Assembly: GCF_003597395.2 (NCBI RefSeq)
Contig: NC_133770.1
Coordinates: 87,357,164 to 87,421,163 of the forward strand
Origin: Chelonoidis abingdonii
Taxonomy: Eukaryota; Chordata; Testudines; Testudinidae
Direction of reading: 5' to 3'
DNA length: 64,000 bases
The notes beneath the pieces are model-generated. The model saw only the letters and a list, made by a program, of their open reading frames with translations. It searched no databases and was not told the origin of the DNA. The position numbers were made by a program, and so were the translations under genes. Below are positions 22,256 through 34,620 of the stretch, piece by piece. Position 1 is the first letter of the stretch; each line of letters starts with the position of its first letter.

Positions 22256-24214
22256 TTAGTCTCTTTGTGATAGGCAGCCCTAGTACAGCAGCTGTGACTC
22301 CAACAGCTTTAGTTAGTACTGGCCAACTGACCCCAACACAGTCCACTTCCAAATTTCCCAGTCTTCTATTGGAAAATGTAGGCCTGTTGCTCTTTTAAAG
22401 AGGCAAAAACACAGAAGTTTGTTGCTTTAACTGCAGTCAACAATCAATTCAGTTCAAACACAGCACTGAGTTGGTTTAGATTAAAAGTAAAAGAAGTTTA
22501 TTAACAAAAATTAGAGGTTCTAAGTGAGTTCAAGCGTAAAATTAGAAATGTTTACAAATAAATAAAAGTGAAAAATGCTTTCCTAGTGACTAAGATTTAA
22601 CAAAACTACAGTTTTGGTTGAAGATACGACTCTCACCATATGTCTTCCTAGCAAGATGGCTGACATCTCCTTGGTCAGGATCTCCCACAAACTACAAAGC
22701 GCTTGGTTCCTTTGTTGTCTTAGGTGAAAGAGAAGATGGGGTTCATTGCCCCTCTTTCTTATAGTCCAGTGAACTTTTAAAATGTATCCTTCTCGAAGTC
22801 CGGTGGCTGTGAGAAAAGTGCCATGGAGTCCGAGGGAGAAGGTTCCATGCCAGTTTCTTTCCCGCTGGTACTTTCTTCAATGCAGATTGATCTGTTCCTG
22901 CAGCCTGTGATTGCCAATTGTCTGTGATTGTACCTGAATGGAGACATTGGCCTTTCCTGTGTCTGGAAAAAACGTGTTTACCCACTCCCCAGACTTGTCT
23001 GGTTCAAATACATTTTAGTCCCATATTTTCTTCACGTTTGTACAGTCCTTTGGGTGTTTACTGTACATCCACCACACAAGAATATTAATGATCAGTGTGT
23101 TACTGGTTTTCCAATGATATCTTACATGGCACCTATTAGACACAGACCATGACCTAAGTGATGAACTGGTCAGGCCAGCTGAAATTCACTATCTGATACC
23201 AGTGATCCCATTACCCTCTGGCACTGGGATGCTCTTAGGGTCATAATCTGTCACATTCTCATTTTTTGCCAGGCTTTCATGCAGTCAGTACTCTTGCCAT
23301 GAGGATTTTGACAGTATTTCAGACTTGATTGTGACCATATGTGCACACGCAGCAGCTGATTTTTATAAGATACATAGCAGTTAGTGCCTGCCTGCAGTAT
23401 ACTGAAAGGCAGGGTTGAGCCATAAAACTGGATTCTCCAAGTCAGCAGAATACATTTTTTTTTTAAGTCTTCATATATGTTTATACAGTGTCTCTCTCGC
23501 ACAATGAGGCCCCATGCCTGATTGGAACCTTTGGTTGTTACTATAGTACACACATTGATGATTTGGTTCACATAGGATCTATCTATTCAGGTTTTACAAA
23601 TTCACTCATCATTGTGGTATCTGAACACATGTATTATCATTGGGGTTGAAAGTAACTTAGATTAGGAGCTCAGATCAAATCACAGTCTAAGTGTTCTCTT
23701 CTGGAGTAAAAAAATGCCTTTGCTAATGCATTTTCTTAAATCGAATGTGATGAAAGGGGCAATTTTTTCATATTTTCACGTAATAGTAATTAACCTTTTT
23801 GATAATATGAAGCAACTAAGAGTCTTGTGTTGCATCATTTTCTGCTGTACATAAAATACAAATCTTGGAGTAAGAATAATTTTTGGACAATTTTAGATAT
23901 GTGCTGTTATTTCTTGCCAGTAACTGGTCAAGTTTGGACAGTGGCAAACATCTGTGTATTACTCATATAATTGTGACTCTTCAATGTACCAGATTTTAGA
24001 AAATTACCTATATTTGATGCTGACAATGTGGGGGTTTTGGTCAAAATGTTATTCCACTTTTCTTTTCTTTTCACTGATTCCTCTCTCAGTTAAACTAGAA
24101 TAGAATAGCTACACTACACACACTAAAGTAATCAGAACTACTCTAGAGTTTCACTGTCATAACTGATGTCAAAATCTGGCTCTATGTTTGGACTGTCTAT
24201 GAATACAGACAATG
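22256..24214. other. Non-coding stretch, possibly an old LTR-element remnant
   Basis: No gene recognised. From about 22420 to 23260 the sequence contains phrases such as 'gtttattaacaaaaattag', 'gcaagatggctgacatctcc' and 'cctgcagcctgtgattg', which recall reverse-oriented turtle LTR sequence. No paired ends, primer-binding site or coding remnant was seen, so this remains a weak suspicion. Confidence 0.3.
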
Positions 24215-24317
24215 GCCCTGAGTCTGATCTTATTTACACCAATTTTACAGCCGTGTAACTTCACTAACTTTGCCAGAATTCTTGATTTTCACTGGTATAA
24301 GTCAGAGAACCTGAGTG
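24215..24317. repeat. Short palindromic (foldback) repeat, diverged
   Basis: Left 'ggccctgagtctgatcttat' followed by 'tttacaccaatttta' faces right 'cactggtataagtcagagaa'. It is related to the copy at 565-668 (same 'ttacacc..ggtgtaag' arms). Confidence 0.45.
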
Positions 24318-24543
24318 TACTCTATGCAATGGAGAATGGGTTCCACACTGACTCTAACAAAGAACCGTACAAATTTCTGATTCCCATTTTTGACCATTTC
24401 CTCCTCTCCCCCATCCGAGTATCAAATAGCTTGCACTCTAGCTTGCCTTCCTCACTTAAAAGTCATCTCTTGTGACTAAACCTTTAATTAGTCTGACTTA
24501 AAAGATTCAGATCAAGACAAAAAGTAAATACAAAATAAATAAT

Positions 24544-24905
24544 TAGAGTTAGTCAAAAACAGAAACAATTTTGTGAAATATTTCAAAAATATTTCCATTG
24601 TTATGGTTCAAAATGGGTATATCATCTCTTTTCCACTGAATTTTCTGCAATATTTTTACCAAAACATTCAATACAACTTTTAACAACATTTTTACTGCCT
24701 TTTTTGTCAAAATCATTTTTAAATGTTTTTTTTGTTTAAACAAGAAAGCACATTTTTGTTTAAAACCCCCCTCAGGAATGATTTCAATAATATTTTTGAT
24801 TAAAAATTTTAATTTACAAAAAAGTTATGGAAGAAATTGCAAAAACCAGAAAATTCAATGTCAATTTTTTTGGGAGGGGGAAGAGGAGAAGGCCATTAAA
24901 CAATT
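24544..24905. repeat. AT-rich dispersed repeat ('caaaatttt' family)
   Basis: Starts 'agagttagtcaaaaacag' and consists of repeated 'tttcaaaaat', 'caaaatcattttt' and 'gaaattgcaaaa' phrases. Similar text recurs at about 36104-36456 and 56690-56950. It may be a non-autonomous DNA element; termini are not defined here. Confidence 0.4.
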
Positions 24906-27319
24906 TTGTGTCATCCTGCTCTATAAATAATGATGTATAGTGATGTTAAATGCCTTTCCTGCAGCTCTTGCAACAAGAATGCCTTGATACTACTACTTAA
25001 ACCGTATGACAAGTTTCTTTCTATTTACCTAGATCTTTTTATTATAGGGTTTATTCTACTAACCTAATGCAAAATTAGATTATATGAACCTATAGAAATA
25101 GATGTACATGACACAACATAAGAAAAATGCAGGCAGCCCTCCCATGGGAGAAATAAAAGGAACAGTCCAATTCCACTTTTGCAGCAGCATCAATTAGTAG
25201 AAAGGATTGATTCTACCATCTGCCTAGCACTCTTAGGTAGCTGAGTCACACACAATAAATGCTGAAGTGGAAAAAGACAACTAATTCCCAAGAATCCCAA
25301 TGGGAAAGAAATTAATAGATGCCGTTTTGCAGGATTTAAAACAAACAACCTGTGGGTTGTTTTTAAGCTCTACATTATAAATTACTGCATTTGAATTATT
25401 TGCATTATCCCTCCCAATTGTCTTTATCTAGTAAATATGTAACTTTTCAGATCAATTTATTCAGTGCTTTGCTTGTAGTATGTTCCTGCTCTTCCTAATT
25501 TCTTTGAAACCCATATGAACCTAGTCTCAAAAGTGGAAGCTGTTCAAACCAATAAAATGTAGCTCTTAGATTTGGAGCCAATCATTTTTACTTCACTTGA
25601 AAGTGCATGTTATTTTTAGGGAAAGATCTTATCAGATTTATCACATACAAGTTTATTTCAGCAGGAGTTCTGTGTAAGATTGGATCTTTAACTGAGACAA
25701 AATTCTTATGCTTGTTTCAGGAAATGAAAAGTGTGCCATCATCTTTGTAAGAACAGTTATGTAAAATCTTAAACGTAAGAGTACATAAGATGGCATCAAT
25801 TAACAGAATTAGTAAGAAAATATATGACACAAATTCTCAGAGCTCTTGGAGTCTGATATGGACTGCTAGAATAGTCAATTCAGTAGAGACCTGAGGATTG
25901 TAATACAAACCTGTACCAAAATAATAGAGTAGTAGAAAACGTTATGCTTTATGGACACAGAGTAAATACGTAATACTCTAATTTAGAAATGTGAGTGAAA
26001 TACTAGCCATTAAATGAGGATTAAAATAGATGGAAATATATTCAATACATTGATGATATTTGAAAGGTTGTATTTAATGCTATCTTGCCTTGACCTTTAG
26101 ATGAAATTTGCATTTGGTTTTGGATGCCTCAGTGAATTTTCTCTTTCCTGTTCAAAACCTTTTTAAATCTTCAGGAAAAATATACTGTTGCAATAGTCAT
26201 CATTTTACAGTCTCACTAATATAACTTTACACACCAGGACTTTATAACGTTAACTATTGTTATAGGTCAAATTCTGCATGGAATATCCACAGGGAATGCA
26301 TGGGGTATACAGAAACACAGAATTTGGATGCTGAGTGTTGTTATAAAGTCATGGCTCCTTCCAGATTTCTGACCAGGACTTTGGAAGAAGAGACAGATCC
26401 AAAATATCTGTCCCAACTTTTACACTGGGTGCATTGTATACTATGGCAGGAGGTTATGAGTTTTACTTAGTGCTTTCTGGGTGCTCTTTCAGTATAGGCA
26501 TGTTTACTAAAACTAATCAAACATTCATTTAAGAAACTTGAAGTAAAAGCATCAGAAATTTTTAACTTTGGGGCAGAAATCTTCCATGCTTGGGGCAGAA
26601 GCTTAGTAGTGTTGTTTTATTTTTTGTAACAGCTTAAACCATCTTCGTGCAATGGGAGAATGGAGGAAAATTATACACACTTTTTTGAACAGGACTCCAG
26701 CCCAAATAGCTGAAGTTTGGAACTTGACATTTTGTGCAGACATACCACAGTGCTCACTGAGGCCTATTTTAGGTTTGGAGGCATGGGAAAGCAATAATTA
26801 AAAATATATATCCGAAAATCATTTCTGAGCATGCTTAGGACACATCTACTAAGAGTTTAGCAAAGCCTAATGAACCCAGTGGCCTGACTTCACTATTCAC
26901 TGTGTCTGCCTGCTCTGAAGAAAGGATCAGGTAGAAATAGTCTATTCATGTCACAGCCCATCTATACTAAAAATAAAAAGCCCTAATTTGTTGAGGAACT
27001 TGATGACAATACAGTTGTCCCTTGACCCAGGTACTTCATGGTTCAAATTCATAGTGTGGATAGGACCAAAATGTCATGTAACCTAGTCATGCAACTGAGC
27101 TAAAACTAAGTGTTTCTTGGTCCCAATAACCAGCTCTGAATGTTGGTTTATATTTTTCATCTGAACTGTATGTCTGGTATTTAAAAGATTGCAGAACTCT
27201 TAGACAAAGGAACATTGGTAGAGGAATATTGCACTGAAATGGCTATCAAAACCACAAAAGCACCACATGTGAAAATATGTAACAGTTCTGTGCAATTGTT
27301 CACATATTAAAAAGTGCAA
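24906..27319. other. Non-coding AT-rich stretch
   Basis: No gene, RNA or classified repeat could be supported. Frames are all under about 65 codons with no recognisable product. Confidence 0.5.
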
Positions 27320-27327
27320 ATGCAAAG

Positions 27328-27430
27328 TACGGTTGCCAACCCTCCAGGAATTAAAGATTAATCTTGAATTGAAGATCACATGATGTGATGAAACCTCCAG
27401 GAATACAGTCAACCAGAAGTGGCAACCCCA
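27328..27430. mobile_element. 103-bp hAT-type MITE
   Basis: Begins 'tacggttgccaacc' and ends 'aagtggcaacccca', an imperfect inverted repeat. The interior has 'cctccaggaattaaagatta' and its inverse-like 'aaacctccaggaatac'. Flanks 'atgcaaag' (27320-27327) and 'atgaaaag' (27431-27438) agree at 7 of 8 positions, consistent with a hAT duplication. It matches a very common turtle repeat. Confidence 0.72.
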
Positions 27431-27627
27431 ATGAAAAGGGTGATAAAATATTTATCACGTGCTGAATGCAATACTGAAAGGATTTCTTGTAAGGCAACAA
27501 TTTCTGGCTCATACTAGCCTTCTGCTACTGTATGTCTATTCTGCAGTCCATGCTTATGTTAGAACATTGAACAAAAAACCCTCTAGAGGACAGAGCACAC
27601 CATTCCACTTATACTTGGAAGCACCAC

Positions 27628-27941
27628 CACAGGCGTCAACTTTCTAATGTGCTGGGGGATGCTCCCATCAGCTCTGTCCCAGGACCTGCCCCCACTCCAT
27701 GTATTCCCCCAAGGCCCTGTTCCATGCCCTCCCCTGACTGTGGCCCATCATCTCTCCTCCCCTCTCCCCCTCAGTGCTTCCAGCACCCTCCAGAACAGCT
27801 GATCCATGGGAGGCGGTGATCAGCGGGGTGGGCCAGCACTGGGGGAGGAGGAGGAGATGCTGATGCGGGGACTGCCGGTGGTGCTCAGCACCTACCTTTT
27901 TTTTTCCCGTGATTGCTCCAAGGCTGGAGTTGGCACCTATG
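27628..27941. mobile_element. hAT-type MITE ('cacaggcgtcaac' family)
   Basis: Ends 'cacaggcgtcaac' and 'gttggcacctatg' are inverse complements with few mismatches. The 8-bp duplication 'agcaccac' is perfect (27620-27627 and 27942-27949). The interior is GC-rich with 'ctgggggaggaggaggag' text. Same family as 45272-45600. The minus-strand frame across it is not a gene. Confidence 0.85.
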
Positions 27942-27949
27942 AGCACCAC

Positions 27950-28188
27950 TGTTAATTTTGTCTTATTTGGCAAAACCAGCAGTTTTCTGCCTGTGGGCTG
28001 CAGGCACCCAAGGTTCACTGACTATGTGTAAAGGGTCCATAAAAGACACAGACTGTAAACTGATTGAAAAGAATTCAACTATATATACATACAGGGGTCC
28101 TCCCCTCCATTTGAAATTTCCAAAGGGGCATGACCTCCATTTCAAATTGTTTAGAGGTCCTCACGTGAAAACAGATTGAGAATCACTG
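27950..28188. mobile_element. Probable hAT remnant, one end visible
   Basis: Right end 'cagattgagaatcactg' matches the 'gttgagaaccactg' terminus of the hAT at 48323. Upstream, 'cctccatttgaaatttcc' and 'cctccatttcaaattgttt' form a near-duplicate pair. A left terminus and duplication were not found; it may have been lost next to 27941. Confidence 0.45.
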
Positions 28189-29517
28189 GGCTAGACCATT
28201 TAATCAGCGAATGTTTTTCTAAGTTTCTCTGGCTGATACCAGAGATCAGATCAGGTTAGCAATATATAAGGAAAATGTAAAAATCTGTGGTTTTTCTATG
28301 CAGGAGATTTCATTGTAGTCACTCAGGAATTCTGTAAGGAGCTTGATACCACTGCTGTTCTCAGTGTTTGCAGACAAGTTTACATTTGTTCCAGCAGCAT
28401 GGCATGTGTCTGTGCTCTCTGATTTTTCCAAGTGACCCCTCAGCAGGCAAAGGAAAGAAATTAAATTGGTAATCCTCTTGCAATGGCTGAGAAACACCTA
28501 TCTTAGCTGCCTTGGCCTGGGTTGGGTATTAATGTAGATTTTTCTTTCTGTTCCAGAAATTATGGGGACAACAGTAAATAGAGCTCAGGGCTGATGTGTT
28601 ATCTGACTTTGAGCCAGGCTCCTTCCTGAAGCAAATCAATTCAAACTTTTCTCTTTAATCTTTATTTTACTAGGTTGTTTTCCCTAGAACTCATGTAAGG
28701 AGACAAGCTGTACAGACCACAGAAAGACCAGTATAGCTGTTAAATATTGACAAGAGCCAGCTGGACTTCACTGCAGAAGATTTACAGCAATTCTCGTCCC
28801 TCATGAGGTTAACGCGAACCCAAAGGAAAAAGAACACAGCCACAGGCTGCTGAAATCTTTCTCAGCATTTGTATTTTACATGATGACAGAGAAATTCTGA
28901 GAAGAGTGGGGGGGGGGGGAACAAGGGCCCAGATGCAGTAGGGCAAATCTGAAGTGCAGTGGGGGGCTAAGGTGAAGTTAGCCACATTTAACCTGGGACC
29001 AACAAAAGTCAGCCTAGGCCCCAGTGCAACGTAGCATAACCTTTGGGATGCTCTATATTATACCCCCTGAGGCTGTTCTGGCAGCTGGAAATCAACTGGG
29101 CAGTGAGGTGCTCTGGCTGACCTCATTTTCCCTGGTGATGCCCCCCACCCCTGCACAGGGGCCTGGGATGGGACTGGTAATAGAGATATGAGGGTGACCC
29201 TATGCTTCTAGATGATTCCCCTATGGAGAGGAATCCTTCACTGGCTGATGAAGTGAGATTTAAGCAGAGACTATGGCTTACGTTAAAAAGCAGTGCAAAG
29301 CAGACTTTACAGGCCAGAGAGACTGGTCCAATATTTAAAAAACTTGTTAATTCATAACTGGATTTTCAGCATGATGTTTTACCAGAAGAACTAACCCATT
29401 GATCAGGCATTTAATACTATAGTGAACGAAGCATTCATAAATATACCCCAGGGACTAATTCTTCCCTTGCAATGAGATGGATTGAATGATGTAACTGATT
29501 GTCTCCTCTCTGACACA
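28189..29517. other. Non-coding stretch
   Basis: No gene recognised. A G9 run lies near 28910. Sequence is otherwise anonymous. Confidence 0.45.
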
Positions 29518-29770
29518 GAGTTTAATTTAAGGCCAGAAGGGACCATTAGTTCACCTAGTCTAGACTGACTGTATATCACAGGCTACCAACAGCACCCCCC
29601 ACTAAACCCAACAACTGAAATTAGACCAAAGTATTGCAATCCACAGGAGACTAAATGATATATGCCAATGGCAAAGAATAGGAGGGACTGAGGTGTACCA
29701 GTGCCTGAGGCCCCTACCACGGAGGATGATTCTGTCACCTGTAATCAAGGATATCTTCTGTTCCATAAAT
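29518..29770 (-). mobile_element. CR1 LINE fragment (reverse orientation)
   Basis: Text such as 'aaggccagaagggaccatta', 'cacctagtctagactgac', 'tatatcacaggctaccaac', 'actaaacccaacaactgaaa' and 'cacaggagactaaatgat' matches the reverse complement of the 3' part of a turtle CR1 subfamily. A shorter relative lies at 52081-52210. No coding is preserved. Confidence 0.65.
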
Positions 29771-30033
29771 TCGTCTCAAATTAAATGACTGCCAGTTTCT
29801 CACTTCAAGCAAGGTGCAGTATAGCCTGCAGTGGGCACTGTTTCCCTTCAACTCCTGCTAATAGCACAATTCCTAATGCAGGGGGAGGGTCAACCCCCTC
29901 TTTGCAGACACATGGGAGGGTGGTTATGACGTATCCCACAAGTCTCCACTTAAATGGTAATGTAACTCTTGATGACAATCCATTACACTTATATAGTATC
30001 GCTCATCCCAAAGGTCTTTCAGAAACATTAATT

Positions 30034-30306
30034 CAGTAGTCCCCAACCTTTTCGTCTGGTGGGCGCCAAACGAAGGACCGTGGTGGCGGTGGAGCATCCG
30101 CCAAAATGCCACCAAATTTCTGTGGCATTTCGGCAGTTACATCACTTGCTGCCGACAAGCAGCGTCATTGAGAGGCGCCACCGCTGAAATGCCGCAGAAA
30201 TTCGGTGGCATTTCGGTGGATGCTCCATCGCCGGCCAGGATGCAGCCACATTTAGATGCCCCCGCGGGCACCGTGACACCTGTGGGCAATGCGCTGGGGA
30301 CCCATG
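30034..30306. mobile_element. hAT-type element (273 bp)
   Basis: Starts 'cagtagtccccaacc' and ends 'gctggggacccatg', an imperfect inverted repeat. Flanks 'cattaatt' (30026-30033) and 'cgttaatt' (30307-30314) form an 8-bp duplication with one CpG-type change. The interior has mirrored 'gccaaaatgcc' and 'ggtggcatttcggtggatgc' segments and is CpG-rich. Confidence 0.82.
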
Positions 30307-32434
30307 CGTTAATTAGTTAAGCTGCACACCACCTTGGTAGGGTTGGCAAATGTTAAGCTATAATGTAGTTTTATTACATGCACTAGTGAAATGTCACACA
30401 GGGATAAGAGCCCCACTGCCACAGGCATTCTACATGCATGCACACAAAGATAGCCCTTGACCTAAAAAGCTTACAATACAAACATATAACAAAAGAGAAT
30501 GGAGCAAGGAAAACAAGTAGGCGAAGATACAGTAACTGCAAAACATGCTTCTTTTTTATTACAATAAACAGCACTCACCCCATGCCCACTGCCTTACCAT
30601 ATAATCACTCCCAACCCAAGAACAAATCCCAAGGGGAAAAAAATCAACCCTTTGAAAATGTTCTGGCTGAGCCACCTCACAAGGGAAAGAATGACACACA
30701 AACATCTGCAGCATTTGTTTCAAGGATCGCCTGACACACATACCGTTAAGTGTAAAGAAATACATTTAGCTACTGAGGTGTGGGCTGCATGCAGCACTTG
30801 ATGAAACAATGATCCTCTTTGCTTTCTGGAACTGGCAATCTGATGACCAGCATCTTTAGCGCAATGAGATTCATGACCTGCTGCATAGACAAAACAATCT
30901 AGAGCACACTTGAACTCACGCTCTGCACATGAGAGGCCTGTGTGGAAATGGAATGATCACTGACACCCTCGTCTAGGTGTTTACCTCAAAGCTGAACTTA
31001 ATTCATAATGCAACAGAAATTTTAAAAAAAGTATATGTGAAATACTGTGATGGCAGATAAGAATAAGTAGAGCCGGGAGAACTTGGGAACATCCTGTGCA
31101 TTAAGTAGTACTGGTCAAATACCGGGGGAAAATATGTTGAATAATTAATGTCACAAATATTGCTAGCACTTACTGAATAATTTATCCAATACATATCCCT
31201 GGCATTCATCACATTTATTCAATGAATAGGACACAAGCAGCTATAGAGCTGGTTAAATCCATAAAAAAATTCTTTTGTTAAATAAATTATAAGATTAAAG
31301 GCAGCAATTTTTGGTGTCTAATATATTCCGTAAATATTATTCATCCAGCTGTAGTAGTAATGAACACTTCATTCAGTGGAGGCTTCTAAGCCTATAGCTG
31401 TATAATTAAGGCCAGAAACAAAAGCTCTGTTCAAGTAATATTACAATTCAGGTTTAAACCACAAAGAACAAGGAATTTAAGGCTGCACTCGCTTCTCCAG
31501 TTATCCTAGTATGATATACCAAGGTTGCCCTACAAGTTACATTGGTGCAGGACTGTCTCAGCTTCAGAACAGGGCCTGCATTCCAGAAGTGCATTGTGGG
31601 GAGAGAAATTAATAAACACAAGCACAGGGATTGTTCCCTATTCTATTGTTTACAATAATTACATTGTTCCTGTCAGTGCTGTCAAGGTTCCTCCCCCACT
31701 CTGAACTTTAGGGTACAGATGTGGGGACCTGCATGGACACTTCTAAGCTTAATTATTAGCTTAGAACTGGTAACACTGCCACCATCCAGAAATTTCAGTT
31801 GTTTTGTTGTTAGCAGTTAAAATCACACACATCAAGACTAATACAATCACTACATTGCTTGCACCTCAACTGATAAGGCTGACGTTTTGTCAAGATATTT
31901 CTAATGTTCCCATCACAGCAGAATCTGTGTATCCACCATCTGACTGCTGTCATCATACTTGGATAATGTATTACAACACAAATAAGGACTAGGCAAGCTA
32001 AAAAGGATGACTAATCCACATGACAATGTACATTTCTGCTGTGACAAGTTGACACACAATAGAGCAACAAATGGGAGTGTTATTACATTGCCAAAGGAGA
32101 ATAGTTTATACAGTACAGTCCACCATACAGTAGATGTGGGCTTTTTTAAAAAAAATTCTGAAAAGGAGAACCTGGTATTGTTTATGAACAAGTTCACTCT
32201 ACTTCACCGTTTTGAGGGAGAACACTTAACATAACACATATTCCCCTTCTTCCCAAAGGTCTCAAAACAAGTGCCAACCAGGGCCTCTGAGGCTGGCCAG
32301 AACAGTATCATGGTTTCTGAGGTTGGTAGCAGTAGGACTCAGTCTAGTGTTTAGCCTAGTGGCAGCAGCACACAGTTTGCCAATGAACGTATCAAGTAGC
32401 TGGCTAACTTCTACCACATATGTGAATATAGTTA
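30307..32434. other. Non-coding stretch
   Basis: No gene supported. At about 31678-31760, 'tcaaggttcctcccccactc' followed by 'gggtacagatgtggggacct' matches a common unclassified turtle repeat fragment. The rest is anonymous AT-rich DNA. Confidence 0.45.
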
Positions 32435-32759
32435 TAGTAGAATCTCAGAGTTACAAACTGATCAGTCGCCCACGCATCTCATTTGGAACTGAAAATACAA
32501 AATCAGGTAGCAGCAGAGACAAGAGACCAAAAAAAAAAAAAAAAAAGAGGTACAGTACTGTGTTAAGTGTAAATTACTTTAAAAAAAAAGGGAAAGCAGC
32601 ATTTTTTTTCCTGCATAACAAAATTTCAAAGTTATATTAAGTCAATGTTCAGCTGTAAACTTTTGAAAGAACAACCCTAACACTTTGGTCGGAGTTATGA
32701 ACATTTCAGAGTTAAAAGCAGCCTCCATTCCCAATGTGTTCATAACTGATATTCTACTA
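32435..32759. mobile_element. Tigger/pogo-type MITE (Tc1/mariner)
   Basis: Starts 'tagtagaatctcagagttac' and ends 'cataactgatattctacta', inverse termini of the CAGTAGAACCTCAGAGTTAC type. It is flanked by TA on both sides (32433-32434 and 32760-32761), as expected for Tc1/mariner. The interior carries a poly-A run (32529-32546) and 'gcagcagagacaagagacc', as in Tigger-derived non-autonomous repeats. The Lys-rich frame across it is a translation of the poly-A tract. Confidence 0.8.
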
Positions 32760-33986
32760 TAATTCATCCTACCATGTCAGCCAACTGCGTGATCTTAAGT
32801 GCGCACTTAGTAATTCTCCTCTCACTATAGCAATTGTGTTTGCAGCCTTTAGATTGACGGCTTCTTTAAACCTAGATTAAAATATATACAAGCCCTAATT
32901 TTTAATAAATACTCTGAAGTTTGTGAGACCAGAAGCCATAGCACTCTTTATTAACTGCACAAGCACTCAGTCCAGTCAAAGAATGCTTGGCTTCTAGAAA
33001 CTCCTAGTTCACATTAGACATGTTTGTAGGCTTAATGTACTTTAACACGTTACGGAGCCATTCCCCTTTCTTTACAGCATAGCTGTAGTGTCGGCTTCAT
33101 TCCCCCTCTGCCCCCTCCAAATATTGCCTGTTCTCTTGGTGGAGAAAAGTTCACTTTAATTAACGAGTATAAAAGTGTATAAAAGGAGCACCCACTTCCA
33201 ATACTTGTGTGTATCTGTGTGTATGAAAACACTCCCCACTGCAACACCCACAGGAACTTTAAATTGCAGCCTGAACAATGCACGTAGATTGAGATAATTT
33301 TATTTTTAAAAAAATTATTTTGTTTAGAATGGTAAAATAGCTACATCTCTATACTATTCCATTCGTTTATAGGTTAGCAGAATACACTATTCAGAATAAA
33401 TATGCACAACTAGCACTTCTATATTATCATCACATTAAACCCCTGGATAAGTAAGAAAAGCATAACAATTGTCATTTTTATGTATCCCTTTATGATACCT
33501 TTGTGAAAAGTGTAACAATAGTGGCACATTATGAAAATGCAATTTTAAAGTACTGTAGTTGGAATTTCGCACAGTATAACTTGCTGATCGACTGCTAACT
33601 TCCTCAAAGTGTGATGGTTTCCAGTTCCTGGCATAGTCTTTGGAAAACCCCTCCATGTTCAACACTGGTATCTTTACTTGTGCTGGGAATCTAAATCTAA
33701 AGGATTTGAAACTCATTGCCTAAATGCTACCTGTGATTAAATCAATCAACGAATCTGTCTAGACTCTAGGCCTTTTCCAGCATTAATTCCTAGGAATAAT
33801 ATTGAGATAATTCTAGTCAATTGATCCTGCCAATTTAAAATTCTCAAACTATTTCAGGCCTTAAGAGAAAAACATTTCAGTTTTTAAAAAACAAACCCTG
33901 AAAAAAACCATAAGCCTAAATGGGATAATGTCAACTCAATTAAAAATATCATAAATAAAATCCCAGCAAAAAAAAATTTCAAGATC
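32760..33986. other. Non-coding stretch
   Basis: No gene, RNA or repeat class recognised. Low-complexity T/A runs near 33298-33320. Confidence 0.45.
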
Positions 33987-34070
33987 TCCTGCCGGCATAA
34001 TTCGTCTTCACCAGACGCACTACAGCGGGATGGCTGTGCCGACATAGCACTGTAGTGTAAACTTGCCCCT
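33987..34070. mobile_element. Fragment of a Harbinger-type MITE
   Basis: 'tcctgccggcataattcg', 'ctgtgccgacatagcactg' and the terminal 'gtagtgtaaacttgcccct' match one end of the MITE family at 13607 and 57694. The other end is absent. Confidence 0.5.
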
Positions 34071-34334
34071 AGTGCCAAGGAGGGAAGATTTTGAGGGGAT
34101 GTTTTAATGACATGAAGGCCAGAGTTTCAACCATGTTTGAGTGCTGAAAAATGCATATACAACTGCATACCTAATTTGCAAATGCATTTACTGTGATTGT
34201 GCATGACAACTGGGTCACTGTAGTTAACTGTACGAAAATTAAATTTGCAGTTGGATATGCAATTGTTTTGTTTCAAAATCTGGCCCAAAACATACTGAGC
34301 CAGATCTTCAAATACATTGCCATAAATTGACATA

Positions 34335-34620
34335 GGGCTTGTCTATACAGTGCATTAGTCAGCACTAGAGGCTGTAAATTCTAGTATGCAGTAGGCTGTC
34401 ATGCACTAACTGGCCCCTGTGGACACAATGACATGCACAACAAGTTCCCTGGTGCATGATAATATAGTCCCATTTCAAACAGAACTTTGTTAACACACAC
34501 TACAGAAGTCTTAGTGAACACCAAAAGAGTCCAGATGGGCAAGTTAGTGTGCAGCATGCTAGCGCGCATTAAAATTTAGATTCCTCTAATGTGAACTAAT
34601 ATGCTGTGTGGACAAGCCCT
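34335..34620. mobile_element. MITE with 'gggcttgtctatacag' termini
   Basis: Left 'gggcttgtctatacagtgca' and right 'atgctgtgtggacaagccct' are inverse complements with few mismatches, and the pairing extends inward ('ttagtcagc' with 'gtgaactaat'). Flanks are ATA and TTA, or TA on both sides if the terminal T is included. Harbinger is favoured by the terminus, but Tc1/mariner cannot be excluded. Confidence 0.65.

Noticed and set aside
29785..30039. 84-codon plus-strand frame as a small exon
   Set aside because: Starts at a CR1 fragment and runs into the left end of a hAT element; no splice signals or homology recognised.
32323..32640. 105-codon frame with Lys-rich run
   Set aside because: Its Lys run is the poly-A tract of a Tigger-type MITE; the frame spans the element boundary.
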